A stretch of DNA of 64,000 nt from Megaleporinus macrocephalus (GCA_021613375.1 CM038726.1:8202349-8266348); one strand, 5' to 3'; shown: positions 49,157 through 60,280, counted from the stretch's first letter. Notes: a model not told the origin generated them from the sequence alone. Made by a program: numbers and translations.

Positions 49157-49460
49157 GAGAGAGACAGAGTCAGAGAGATCGAGACACAGAGACAGAGAGA
49201 GAGATAGAGAGAGAGAGAGATAGAGACAGAGAGAGAGACAGAGAGAGAGACAGAGAGATAAAGAGACAGAAAGAGAGAGAGAGAGATACAGAGAAGAGAG
49301 AAATACAGAGAGAGAGAGACAGAGAGAGAGAGATAGAGAGATAGATAGAGAGAGAGAGAGATACAGAGAGACAGAGAGGAGAGAGAAATACAGAGAGAGA
49401 CAGAGAGAGAGATAGAGAGATAGATAGAGAGAGAGAGAGATACAGAGAGACAGAGAGGAG

Positions 49461-49516
<56 letters not shown>
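49157..49516. repeat. (GA)n microsatellite, right part
   Basis: About 360 bp of gagagagacagagaga and gagatagatagaga units. It includes a repeated block of about 75 bp, 'gagagaaatacagagagag' to 'gatacagagagacagagagga'. Confidence 0.95.
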
Positions 49517-49519
<3 letters not shown>

Positions 49520-49840
49520 TTATAAAGAAAGAGTTTTAAGTGAATGGAGCTTCATTTACAGCGACACACACAGAAATGGTTGATAATCATAACTATTTAA
49601 ATCCTATAATGTTGTTTGTGTGTGTTTTTAATAACAGTCTGATGTTTACAGTGGTGTTTATGAGGATTAGCATGATGCTAACTGCTCTTACCTTTGCTGT
49701 TCTTCATACAGTCATGTCGCTGCTTCAGGTGAAATATGTCCACATTTTAAATCAGTTCATATCAGCTTTTTATCTTATAACAGCAGATCAGAATAATAAG
49801 AGAGTTTAAACTTTACACTAATCTCACACACCACTCTCAC

Positions 49841-49890
49841 CACGTTTTAGCGTCCAGAGCGGAAGAAGCAGCAGCTACTTTCACTTTCAC
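49841..49890 (-). promoter_or_regulatory. ISRE-like site and possible 5' UTR exon
   Basis: On the minus strand GTGAAAGTGAAAGT (49877-49890) fits the interferon-stimulated response element GAAANNGAAA. About 35 bp downstream is a donor-like site (acgtg/gtgaga at 49836-49841). It lies upstream of the LINE pair and the Ig/coil gene on the same strand. It may be that gene's inducible promoter, separated by the insertions. Confidence 0.4.
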
Positions 49891-50902
49891 CTTCATTCCA
49901 GTCCAGTGTTTGAGCGCCAGTCTGGGTTGCCAGATTGGTTTGAGGATTTCCAGCACTATAACTTTTACATAGTAATTATAGAAGTTCAGTTTTATTCTCT
50001 ATTACAATAACAGTTTTATTATTTCTCTTTCAGTAAATCTCAGTAAAATATCTCAGTAATAATAAATGTGATGATGATTAAACAGAAAGAGAAAGAATAT
50101 TAACTGTTATGAATAAATATTAACTGTTATGATATATTAACAAATGAAGATTAAACAGAAATACGTGTTGAAAATGATGTGGTTTATAAATACAGGCAGG
50201 TCAGATTAGCACTTCTTTCTGTTCTGCTTTAACTGGGTATAGAATATTTAGTGATAAATGTCACACCAACAGCTGGAAATAGTTCATTTCTGTGTAAGTC
50301 CAGTAAAAATAAAATCATACTTTGTGGATCAGTTGAACAGTCAGTGATGCTCTGAGTCAAAATCTCAACATTATTATTAATTCTAATATATACATACAGA
50401 AATAAAATTAATAAATAGTTTAAAACATTAAGTCCCAGATAGTCCACCAAGTTCTTAGTGTATCAGGGGTGAAAGACCCCAAGAAGAGGATTGTTCAGAG
50501 TTAACTGTGATGGTGGTCTCAGTCAGGATCAGTATCAGTGTCTGTAGTTTAAACTCTCAGCTTCGTTTATCTTCCAGCTCTGCTGATTCTGTCTGGATAC
50601 GAGCAGCGCGTGTGTGCGGGTAACAGCGGCGCAGCACGAGGAGCGTCTCTCAGAGAGAAAGTAATCAGAGTCTGTATGTAGAACCACTGTTTTATTCTTT
50701 TACGCGGCGTCATTATGACAGGTGGTACAGTCCGCGAGACTGGGAGGGGACGTGGTGTCTCACTGTGTCCAGCACTCAGAGCTGCTGACCTTCACTGATA
50801 GTTCAACAACCAACACAGTGCTGATACTGAAACTTCAACCTGGATCAGAATGATGATTCAGAAAATCTATTAAAATAACTATTAAAATATTTTTTTATTC
50901 TA
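49891..50902. other. Intergenic, no gene seen
   Basis: AT-rich. 50590-50770 is more GC-rich ('ggtaacagcggcgcagcacgaggagcg') without recognisable coding content. Confidence 0.5.
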
Positions 50903-52149
50903 TTTCTAAAGTTTCATTTTCTTGGGAAATGATGGAAACTTATGTTAGAGTTGAATTTCTGATGTGAGCTGTGAGTTAAAGATGAAACCACTGTTAGAAT
51001 TTTCCTGCTTCTGGTACTTTACTGATATTGATGAAGATATTTTCTTGTTGTAACTAATAATAAATATTATAATCTAATAAAACTGTAATAATAAAAGCAC
51101 TAGCTAGGTCAGCTGATTAGCTATTACAGTCAGTTCATACTACACTTACTGTCTTCTCTGACAGCCAGACGTGAAGAAGCAGTTTTCAGTTTCACATTTA
51201 ATCTACTTTACTGAGAGTTTATACCTGTAATATAAGTGTTTGTTTTTCTTATGAAAATATACTGACTTTAATTAACTGCTTCAATCAGATTATCAGATAT
51301 AATCAAACAGTAAACTGTGTAAATTAGTCTTTATCATGTTAGTAGTTATTTAGTGACGCGCTGTAGTTTCTGTAAATCTACTTTCCTGAATCTGATCTGC
51401 AGGTTGTGTATTTGAGCTGCTACACTGTGTGTGTATGTGAGCTTGTCTGCAGTCACAGGAAAGCTGATGAGCTGAGAGTCGACAGTGTTCTTAACTGTAG
51501 CAGTTAAAAGCTGCAATATTAGCAGCAATGATTTGAAGATTTGATTCTCTAAACGTTTCTCTACATTAAACACGTATCACTGCTGCTGCTGTTAGTCCAC
51601 AAGGTGGCAGCAGAGTTCTAACAGTGTTTCTCCACTGATCTGAGATCTGATGCCACTCTGCTGTTTCATGTTCAGGTCACTGATTTGGTGTTGAGGAATA
51701 ACAGTACAGGTGTTGTGGAGCTCTAGACTTCACTGTGTGCAGCTACACTTACAAGAAATCCAAAGCAGCTAATGAAAGTGCGGAACACGAAGGAGTTTCA
51801 TTAATTATATGTAAGAATCTCCTAATATTAAATGAAGAGAACACTCCAAAATATAAAACAGTGATCTACTAAATTTTTTTGGTGAAACATTTTTACACAT
51901 AAAAATATTGAGTAAATTTGAAAGCTGTGAAATCATTTATATATACTGTCTGAGTTGAGTAAAAGTAAGTTAAAAAATTTAAATTCGAGCAGTCACATTT
52001 AGCTCTACAGCAAATAATATTAAGTAGATATAAATAAAATCCCTAGTCAAAACACTTAAATAAATGAGTAGATATAATTGATGTGTTCAGTAAAAATGAC
52101 TACAAAAATATGCTACGTACATGTAATAAATGTTTTTATTTAATGCTAT
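50903..52149. repeat. Duplicated block X, copy 2
   Basis: Direct copy of 305-1541. Here the middle segment contains a 75-codon minus-strand ORF (51346-51573, starting MFNVEKRLENQIFKSLLLIL). In copy 1 the same frame is cut after KNTVDS. The ORF matches no protein I know. Confidence 0.85.
51597..51612 (+). promoter_or_regulatory. CTCF-like motif, copy 2
   Basis: CCACAAGGTGGCAGCA, identical to 965-980 in the paralogous block and in the same orientation. Confidence 0.4.
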
Positions 52150-52740
52150 ACACTGTAAAAAATGTCCGTAGATATTACAGTAAAAACCTATAAATTGGCA
52201 ACAGTAAAAGACCATAAAATGCAAAATAGTATCTCACAGTAGTGGAAACAATGGCTTACCCTAAATCAAAAAACACGACATTACACTACAGTCATAATAT
52301 GTAGACAATTTACAATTTTACTGTGAAATTATAACATTTTGGTAAAATTAATGGGAAAATACCGTAAAGCTAATAGCAAGTAATTACCACAAAATTAACA
52401 GTATTTCTCTGTATAAACTACGGATTTTGTTGATGTGAACATTTCAATTTACAGTCTAAAGCCCTCTACCATTCAACAAAATTATACCTTAATTTTTATA
52501 CAAACAAGATGTAAAAATATCGTATTTTGTTGTTAAATAATATTTCTTTCAAACATTATTTAACATAGTTTTAAATATGAACATAGTTTTAAATATACCA
52601 ATATTTACTGTAATATTAGGTGATATACTTGTAAATATGGCTTCAATCTAACAGTTAATGTGTTATGCGCAACAAAAAACAAAAACATTATCAGAAAAAA
52701 GTATTTCTTGAAATAATTCAACTGATTGCTGTGCAGCAAT
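52149..52740. mobile_element. Possible non-autonomous DNA element, left end
   Basis: Starts 'cactgtaaaaaatgtccgta', a terminal sequence common among teleost non-autonomous DNA transposons, followed by 'attacagtaaaaac' style repeats. The right terminus was not located. Confidence 0.35.
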
Positions 52741-53660
52741 GCTAGCAATCTTTGGTGGTTGCCAGGGTTTACTAGGTGTTTGGGTGTAGGTGTAGGGTGC
52801 TTTTACATGGTTGCTAGGGTGTTTGTATGTGTTTGCTATTGTTGGTCTAGGTGATTGGTATGGTGTTTCAGTTTGTTATGAACATGCACAAGGTGAGGTT
52901 GTTGTGTTTGATAAGGTGAATAGCTAGCATGTACCATGTGACTGCTAAGGTGTATGTAGTATCTAAAGTGTAGGTGATTGCTAGAGTGTACTACCCTGAT
53001 AGCAAGAAGATAGAGGACTACTGTTGGCCCACTGATGGCAAAGCTGTTTTGTTCGGTGTTCTCTGAGTGGCCCACTAGTGTTTAAGCAGAGTAATAGAAA
53101 ACAATTCACTCATTATGGCTCATTTTCTTAATTTTTCCTATTTTACTTTGTAAATAAGCTTAGTAAATAATTTTAATACAGCACAGAGTCAGCAACAACA
53201 TTTTCTATAAAACCATTTTATATCAGGCCTAGTCATTATTTTTCTCGTAGTTGTTTGTAATAGTTTCTTTTTATTTTTCCAATAAAAAGGCTCTGTGTGT
53301 TTGGGGTGATAAAGACATAGATAGAGGACAAAAATCTGGGTGGTCTGCAGGTGGAACAGCAGTGGCAAACAGTCAGCGGGGTGTCTTATCAAACCAGCAG
53401 ACAGGTATATGCTTGCTATCTGGGTAGCCAGTTGCTAAGGTCTTTGTAGGTGGCTGCAAGCATGCACTTGGTGGTTGCAAGGCTATAAACTAAGATGTGA
53501 CAACTAAGATGGCTGCTGAGGGGTACTGAGTGGTAAATGGGGTGTTTGTAGGTGGTTGCTAGGGTGTTTTGGGTGTTTGCTTGGGTGATAATATGTAGTA
53601 CTAGTTGTTAGTTATACTAGTTGTTAGGTTACTAGGGAGTTGCTGGAATCTACCAGATTG
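52741..53660. repeat. Degenerate GTTGCTAGG minisatellite, split by a MITE
   Basis: Degenerate units such as 'ggttgctagggtgtttgtatgtg' and 'ggtggttgctagggtgtttt' occur on both sides of the MITE at 52994-53424. Confidence 0.75.
52994..53424. mobile_element. MITE with TA target duplication
   Basis: Starts CCCTGATAGCAAG and ends CTTGCTATCTGGG, 13-bp inverted repeats with one mismatch, each flanked by TA. It is 431 bp with no coding capacity. The TA duplication suggests a Tc1/mariner- or ISL2EU-like mobiliser. Confidence 0.75.
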
Positions 53661-54233
53661 TTGTTGTTATAAAACACATAGGACATTAGATGACTGCAGC
53701 AATTACCCTAACTAACATAACTAATAAATCATAAGAATATAGATATTGTCTTTAATATTGTAATTTTGTAACAACACAGTGATTTAGTTTTTCATACTAT
53801 TATCTTTTCTTCTTTATTTCAATTACACACAATAAAATGTGGCTTCCCAACATAATCAAAATACACACAGTTTAAACGAAAAGTATAGAAATTATGTACA
53901 TTATAATTTAAAAATACCATGTTTTGTACAGAACAAAAACTCCAAAGCATGGGTTTATATTTTATTTTTAAGCCTATGATACAGCCTGTAAAACACTGCT
54001 GTGGCTTTAAGAAATATTTGCTCACCAACTGCTCACACATTATTATGCTTTGTTTTTAAACTACTTCAGAGTACATGATGAAACTTCAGTACTTCAGAGT
54101 ACAGAGTACATGAGAAAGATGAGATACTCCTGAGCAACGCTAACGACAAACAAACTTTTGACCCCATCACTTCAGTTACCGCCACTTCAGCACCTGGCTG
54201 TGCTGCTCTGTGGGCACTACGCTGGCAGCATTG

Positions 54234-54272
54234 ATGGCACGACTTCTGGGCTTAGAAGAATGTGTTCTCGAG
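54234..54272 (+). CDS. Possible first exon of a plus-strand transcript
   Basis: ATG 54234 opens 13 codons (MARLLGLEECVLE) ending at a strong donor, cgag/gtaagc, in phase 0. Downstream exon-like segments with good splice sites lie at 55063, 55555 and 56277. The combined frame closes in the second exon, so the unit may be non-coding or encode a micropeptide of about 46 residues. Confidence 0.25.
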
Positions 54273-54749
54273 GTAAGCACGTCAACATAAAATGTTTTAG
54301 TCTGAAAGTAAAAGCTTTCTCGAAAGATGATTTGGGCTTGTAATAACTTAACGTTAATATTACCTTAAGTTTGTTAACTGGGTCAGGTTAAGTAATTTAC
54401 CTAACGTTAGCTACGGTTGTCTTAGCTAACTAGCCAGTTGGCTAGTGTTAACGTTAATTTTAACACGGCCTTTTGCAGTTTTGTGTAAATAACTATCAGG
54501 TTATTTAATGGTAAGTTAGCTTAAACATTAGCTAACTGTCTTACGAATTGTAGAGTTGACTTTTGTCCAACATCGTCGGTGTGGCGTTAGCTATGTCGTT
54601 TGCATTGAACGGAGGCGCAGTGTGTCTGCTTCTGTTATAGACGTGGAAGTAACAACTTGCTGGCCTTTGTGGCACCTAGGAAAACGCAGAGATTCTAATA
54701 TATTTAAACATCAAAAGCAAGCTGTTTTTTAACTTTTAAAGATGATTTG

Positions 54750-54900
54750 TTTAGCGTTTCTGCTTTATTGGACAGATGCAGTGTTAATAGACAGGAAACA
54801 CAGCGGAGAGAGGGGATGGTATGCAGAAAAGGACCCTGGCTGGAGTGGAACCTTGGATGCTGCAACAACAATATGTATATGTGTTCTACAAGGAAAGCCA
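54750..54900 (+). repeat. Dispersed repeat fragment
   Basis: 'gacaggaaacacagcggagagaggggatggtatgcagaaaaggaccctggctggagtggaacc' closely resembles a widespread fish repeat. The 62-codon ORF here is therefore not treated as a gene. Confidence 0.5.
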
Positions 54901-55062
54901 CTTAGGAGGCCTGGCTGTTTCTGGGTGTGAGTTTAGCCATTTGATTGTAATTTGCAACCTGTGAACTGAAAATGCAGAACAGTTCATGGTTGAGATCATT
55001 TTATCTTTCACTTAAGAGGACATATGCCCTCCTGCCTTTTATCTTTTTACTGTTTCTTTCAG

Positions 55063-55173
55063 GTCTTATTACGTCTACCAGTGGTTGTACTTGACATGGA
55101 TTTTGTCAACGTCTTTGCTGTCCTACTATTCTGCGCTTCTCATCAGATACCAGTTTGGCAAGGTTAAATAGAA
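55063..55173 (+). ncRNA. Exon-like segment 2 of plus-strand unit
   Basis: Acceptor 'tgtttctttcag' and donor 'agaa/gtaagt' (or aag/gttaaa at 55162). Phase 1 gives a hydrophobic reading (SYYVYQWLYLTWILSTSLL, ending YQFGKVK and stop). Phase 0 gives another closed by TAA at 55164-55166. No family recognised. Confidence 0.3.
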
Positions 55174-55554
55174 GTAAGTCATTGTACAGTTTAGTGTACA
55201 TTAATTTAACCACAGAAGGCTTTAGGCTCATCTCTTTTTGCAAGTATTGTGTATCCATTGAGAGTCTCAGCCACCGTAGTCTCTTTCTTCAATTGTTTTG
55301 ATCACTGTTTAATAAATATTTTATCTGTAGGGATTTTATTAACTAGCAGAATACACATATTCTGTTCCTTATGGAGACTTGGCCCAAGGTAACCTGAGGT
55401 CCACAGGCTGTGGTGGGGGCATTGCAATGAGAACCACCTCAGTTCTGTCCCTTTAAACGTTTTATTTTTAATAGATTGCAACCGTTATGTTGATGATTCA
55501 TCTCATTAACTTCCTAGCCACACATGACAAAATCATTGAACTTTCTCCTCAGCA

Positions 55555-55602
55555 TGGTGCAGCTGGAAAAGGCGGGGCTGTCAACTTTTCAGGAATGTGT
55601 GA
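55555..55602 (+). ncRNA. Exon-like segment 3 of plus-strand unit
   Basis: Acceptor 'actttctcctcag' and donor 'gatg/gtgagc'. It has an internal ATG reading MVQLEKAGLSTFQECVM. Coding status unclear. Confidence 0.3.
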
Positions 55603-55769
55603 TGGTGAGCATTTTGATTTGTCATCAATGCTATGAACACTCAGCACTGAGTGAGTACATTTAATTGATAGACTTTTAAACTAATGTCACCCTTAAACGT
55701 TTGTTTGACAGCCCCCAACCCCCAAAACTATACTGTGCAGATGATAAACCATATGTACACAGGATCCTT

Positions 55770-55855
55770 AAATGCCACCAACTTCTCTCAGCCCAAGCTC
55801 ATTTAAGAAATTCCTTTAAGAAATCATGGATGCTGCATGCTCTTAGATGCAAAAG
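55770..55855 (+). repeat. Dispersed repeat, inverted copy at 58095-58165
   Basis: 'aacttctctcagcccaagc' followed by 'tcatttaagaaattccttt' reappears as the reverse complement at 58095-58165. The two copies face each other across 2.2 kb. Confidence 0.8.
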
Positions 55856-56276
55856 GAGGTAGAGAGATTGAGATTAAATGCATTTTGTATTCACTGTATT
55901 TCACCACTCCCACTTTCAAGCTTGTGTTTCTTCCGCCTTTGTGTTAGAACTTCTGGTCTGCTAACCAAAAGGAATACAGTTACATGGGAGGAGACCAGAG
56001 AGGCAATAAGACATTCAAATCATGTTCACAAACTGCTATGAAAAGGTGGCCTGAGGTTATTTTGTACTGTGTAGGCGATGTAGAACATATTATGCTAGTC
56101 ATTTTATGTTTGTTGTCGTTTTGCTTGTAATCACTAGCAATGTATCTGCTGTGCCCCCAGTGTTGTCATGGAAAATAGCATAAATAGCGTCCCAACCTTT
56201 TTGGAAAAGGGTTTGTATTGTTGTTGTGGTTGTTGGTGTTATTATTGTTTTCTTTGTTGTCTTTTTCTGTCCACAG

Positions 56277-56455
56277 TAAACGCTTGACTATGAAGTTGCT
56301 TGCTTGTCTTCAAGAAGAAATTATTACAGCAACTGTTTAAAGTTCCCGTTTTCTGAACATCATACCCTTGATTGTATTGGACTCTATCCCAGTGCTCTGC
56401 ATTCATGTCTGAACCCAACGTCTTGGACACCAGTCTTGTCAAGAGTAATTAGAGG
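56277..56455 (+). ncRNA. Exon-like segment 4 of plus-strand unit
   Basis: Acceptor 'ctttttctgtccacag' and donor 'agag/gtaagt'. It carries stops in every frame that could follow segment 3, so it would be 3' UTR or non-coding. Confidence 0.3.
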
Positions 56456-57049
56456 TAAGTGGTGATATAGTTCAGGGTAGGAAAGGATAGGTAGATGCAA
56501 GCACAACTCTAAATACAAGAAACCAACACTCTGGAATGTACTTTTGCATGTACTTAGATGACTTACAATAATTAATAATATAATTAATCAGGGTGACAGG
56601 TAGAAACTGATGCATTTCCACACTAAGTAATCAGCAGCATTTGTTTCACCCCATCAACTTACTAGTGTTGGGCTGATGTGCGATGTCATCATTGATGGCT
56701 GACGAATGTTAAAATGTTGAGCCTGTGTCAGTTAGGCACAGATTTCAGCGCTAACAACTGAGCTTTTTAAAGTCATTATGAAACCACAGTTCCATGTCTG
56801 CTGTAGCTCTTTGTTTTTTGATTGTAGAATTGCCAGTTTAGTTGTAATTTCATCTTCATTTGGCTGCATTGACGGCCACAAATGGCACAATGTCCCATAG
56901 CGTCTTGGAGACTTTTAATTAGACAAAACATTAACTTAAACATCAACCACACTTTTTGACCTTGCTAAAAATGCAAACGACACTTTCTTTCCCCAACTGA
57001 TTTTTTTTGCCAGAATCATGAAACACAGTGGTCACTACACATAGATATC
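56456..57049. other. Intergenic, no gene seen
   Basis: AT-rich sequence with no coding content or clear mobile element. Confidence 0.5.
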
Positions 57050-57671
57050 AGTAGAATCATAGGTGTAATTAATGAATTACATTTACTCCGGTTACTGAAA
57101 TTAAGTACAGTTTTCCCTTTACCTGTACTTTTTGGAGTAGAATTAAATCATAGTACTTTTACTTGAGTTTTACTTCACTGCAATTTTTATAGTTTTACAG
57201 AATAAAAATAAATGATAAGCGTATGAGACAATAATAAACAGCGTGGTTAAATAGAAAAGATTCACTAATCAAGAAACAGCACCTCCGGCAAGTAAAACAG
57301 TACAGAGATGTCCAGTTAAGTGGAGAAGGACAGAAGAGAACTGAACTGGCGCATACGAGGAACAGACCACGTTCAAACGGTCATCTGAGAGAGACATCTC
57401 TCTGTGTTTAGTCAGAACTTTAACTTTAGTGTTTTTCTGTACAGGTTTTCCAATGATTTAGTCATATGTTCAGGTTCTTACAGCAGAAATACCAAAAAGT
57501 AGCTAAGTAACTCAGTACTTAAGTAGTTTTTCAACAAATTATTTATTTATTCTTACTCAAAAATTATATTTACTAATACTTTTACTTGTACTTGAGTAAA
57601 TTTATCACTATAGCAACAGTACTTGTACTTGAGTAGGGATTTTCAGTACTCTTTACACCCCTGAGTAGGAT
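57050..57671. mobile_element. Non-autonomous hAT-like element
   Basis: The element at 57058-57663 begins CATAGGTGTAATTAATG and ends in the complement of CAGGGGTGTAAAGAGTACTG. It is flanked by 8-bp sequences AGTAGAAT and AGTAGGAT (7 of 8 identical). The interior is full of 'tacttttacttgagt' sequence, a well-known teleost element type. No transposase. Confidence 0.75.
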
Positions 57672-58236
57672 GATACTGATACTACTTACTAAGTCTTATT
57701 AACACTCTTATTGATACCACTCTCTGGAATTTGATACAGAAAACAAAGACATTACATGAAATGTTGACAGCTTGAAAATAATGTGTAAAGGCTGTGGTCA
57801 TCTCCTTGCAATTGAAAAAAGTAACAACCATAAGCAATACACTTACAGTCAGTAGTTCATTTGGAAAAGAAATGCAAAATTTTGGCTGCTTAACTTTCAC
57901 TTTCACCAGGCCTTTTAGGTTGAAGATCCAGAATACAGGTGGGGTAGTGGCGTTTGGCAAAAGGAAAAAAGTGCAGGTGCTTTTGTTTTTAGCCTTTAGG
58001 CTGTTCGTTTTCCTGGCTGTAAATGCTGATTTGCAGAGTTGAAATAAAAAGCTTCAGTTATGGACAAGACCCTTGACTCCACTAAGTTGAATCCCAGAGG
58101 ATGCAGCACCTATGATTTCTTAAAGGAATTTCTTAAATGAGCTTGGGCTGAGAGAAGTTTCAGAGAGAACATAAATAACACAATGTATTGCATTTAGCTG
58201 CATTATCATTACATTTAGTAAAGTGAGCCCACACTT
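57672..58236. other. Intergenic, short ORFs only
   Basis: The overlapping ORFs at 57682-58042 show no recognisable domain. Confidence 0.45.
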
Positions 58237-58259
58237 TTGAACGTTTTACCCTTTATACA

Positions 58260-59905
58260 GAGCTGTAATACAGAGATATACAGCCAAACCACACTCCTCT
58301 ACAGAGCAGGTCTTTACCACCGCTATCTTGATACAGAGATATACAGCCAGAATACACTCCTCTACAGAGCAGGTCCCACCACCTGTATCTTAATACAGAG
58401 ATATACAGCCAGACTACACTCCTCTACAGAGCAGATCTTCACCACCACTATCTCAATACAAAGATATACAGCCAGACTACACTCCTCTACAGAGCAGGTC
58501 TCCACCACCGCTATCCTAATACAGAGATATACAGCCAGACTACACTCCTCTACAGAGCAGGTCTTCACCACCGCTATCTCAATACAGAGATATACAGCCA
58601 GACTACACTCCTCTACAGAGCAGGTCTTCACCACCACTATCTTAATACAGAGATATACAGCCAGACTACACTCCTCTACAGAGCAGATCTTCACCACCAC
58701 TATCTCAATACAAAGATATACAGCCAGACTACACTCCTCTACAGAGCAGATCTTCACCACCACTATCTCAATACAAAGATATACAGCCAGAATACACTCC
58801 TCTACAGAGCAGGTCCCACCACCTGTATCTTAATACAGAGATATACAGCCAGACTACACTCCTCTACAGAGCAGATCTTCACCACCACTATCTCAATACA
58901 AAGATATACAGCCAGACTACACTCCTCTACAGAGCAGGTCTTCACCACCGCTATCTCAATACAGAGATATACAGCCAGACTACACTCCTCTACAGAGCAG
59001 ATCTTCACCACCGCTATCCTAATACAGACATATACAGCCAGACTACACTCCTCTACAGAGCAGATCTTCACCACCGCTATCCTAATACAGACATATACAG
59101 CCAGACTACACTCCTCTACAGAGCAGGTCTTCACCACCACTATCTTAATACAGAGATATACAGCCAGACTACACTCCTCTACAGAGCAGATCTTCACCAC
59201 CACTATCTTAATACAGAGATATACAGCCAGACTACACTCCTCTACAGAGCAGATCTTCACCACCACTATCTTAATACAGAGATATACAGCCAGACTACAC
59301 TCCTCTACAGAGCAGATCTTCACCACCACTATCTCAATACAAAGATATACAGCCAGACTACACTCCTCTACAGAGCAGGTCTTCACCACCGCTATCTCAA
59401 TACAGAGATATACAGCCAGACTACACTCCTCTACAGAGCAGGTCTTCACCACCACTATCTTAATACAGAGATATACAGCCAGACTACACTCCTCTACAGA
59501 GCAGATCTTCACCACCACTATCTTAATACAGAGATATACAGCCAGACTACACTCCTCTACAGAGCAGATCTTCACCACCACTATCTCAATACAAAGATAT
59601 ACAGCCAGACTACACTCCTCTACAGAGCAGGTCTTCACCACCGCTATCTCAATACAGAGATATACAGCCAGACTACACTCCTCTACAGAGCAGGTCTTCA
59701 CCACCACTATCCTAATACAGACATATACAGCCAGACTACACTCCTCTACAGAGCAGGTCTTCACCACCGCTATCTCAATACAGAGATATACAGCCAGACT
59801 ACACTCCTCTACAGAGCAGATCTTCACCACCACTATCTTAATACAGAGATATACAGTTAGACTACACTCCTCTACAGAGCAGGTCCCCACCGCTACCTTA
59901 ATGCC
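58260..59905. repeat. 63-bp satellite, about 26 copies
   Basis: Unit 'ctcaatacagagatatacag' + 'ccagactacactcctctaca' + 'gagcaggtcttcaccaccgctat', 63 bp (21 codons). Copies are about 95 percent identical, with recurring paired variants (gagatata/aagatata, caggtc/cagatc, ccgctat/ccactat). Because the unit is a multiple of three and stop-free, long ORFs appear on both strands (198 and 362 codons). They are repeat translations, not evidence of genes. Confidence 0.97.
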
Positions 59906-60065
59906 ATGCCAGTGAGAAAGTTGATTAAATCAAACCTTTATACCACCGCGGTCATGTCATCTTTTATCTACACTAAAGTTTCAATTGCGCGTCTAAACCA
60001 CAATTTACAGAAAATGGAGGTCTGATGGTGAATATAAAGCAGAATGTAAACCATCTGTTTTTCAT

Positions 60066-60066
<1 letters not shown>

Positions 60067-60098
<32 letters not shown>
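60067..60098. repeat. (CA)n(TA)n microsatellite
   Basis: 'cacacacacacacacatatatatatatata' directly before the left arm of the inverted repeat. Confidence 0.95.
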
Positions 60099-60280
60099 AA
60101 CGGTTTTGTGAAAATATAACAAAGGCGTTTAACATGCTGTGTAGTTTCACCGTCAGTCTGTCCTCCAACTTGTAGAACAACAAAAAATTATTTTTTTGTC
60201 CTTCTACAAGATGGAGGACAGACTGACGATGAAACTACACAGCATGTTAAACGCCTTTGTTATATTTTCACAAAACCGTT
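60099..60280. repeat. Near-perfect inverted repeat, 79-bp arms, 24-bp loop
   Basis: The left arm (60099-60177, aacggttttgtgaaaatata ... acttgtagaa) and right arm (60202-60280) are reverse complements with two mismatches seen. Transcription would give a long hairpin. The right arm reads MEDRLTMKLHSMLNAFVIFS in the plus sense, and the left arm gives almost the same peptide in the minus sense, so the arms may derive from a short exon. Confidence 0.9.

Noticed and set aside
54742..54930. 62-codon ORF beginning MICLAFLLYWTDAV
   Set aside because: It overlaps a common fish dispersed repeat, so the frame is probably fortuitous.
58237..59890. ORFs of 198 and 362 codons on opposite strands
   Set aside because: They arise from a stop-free 63-bp satellite. 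Simultaneous openness on both strands argues against a protein.
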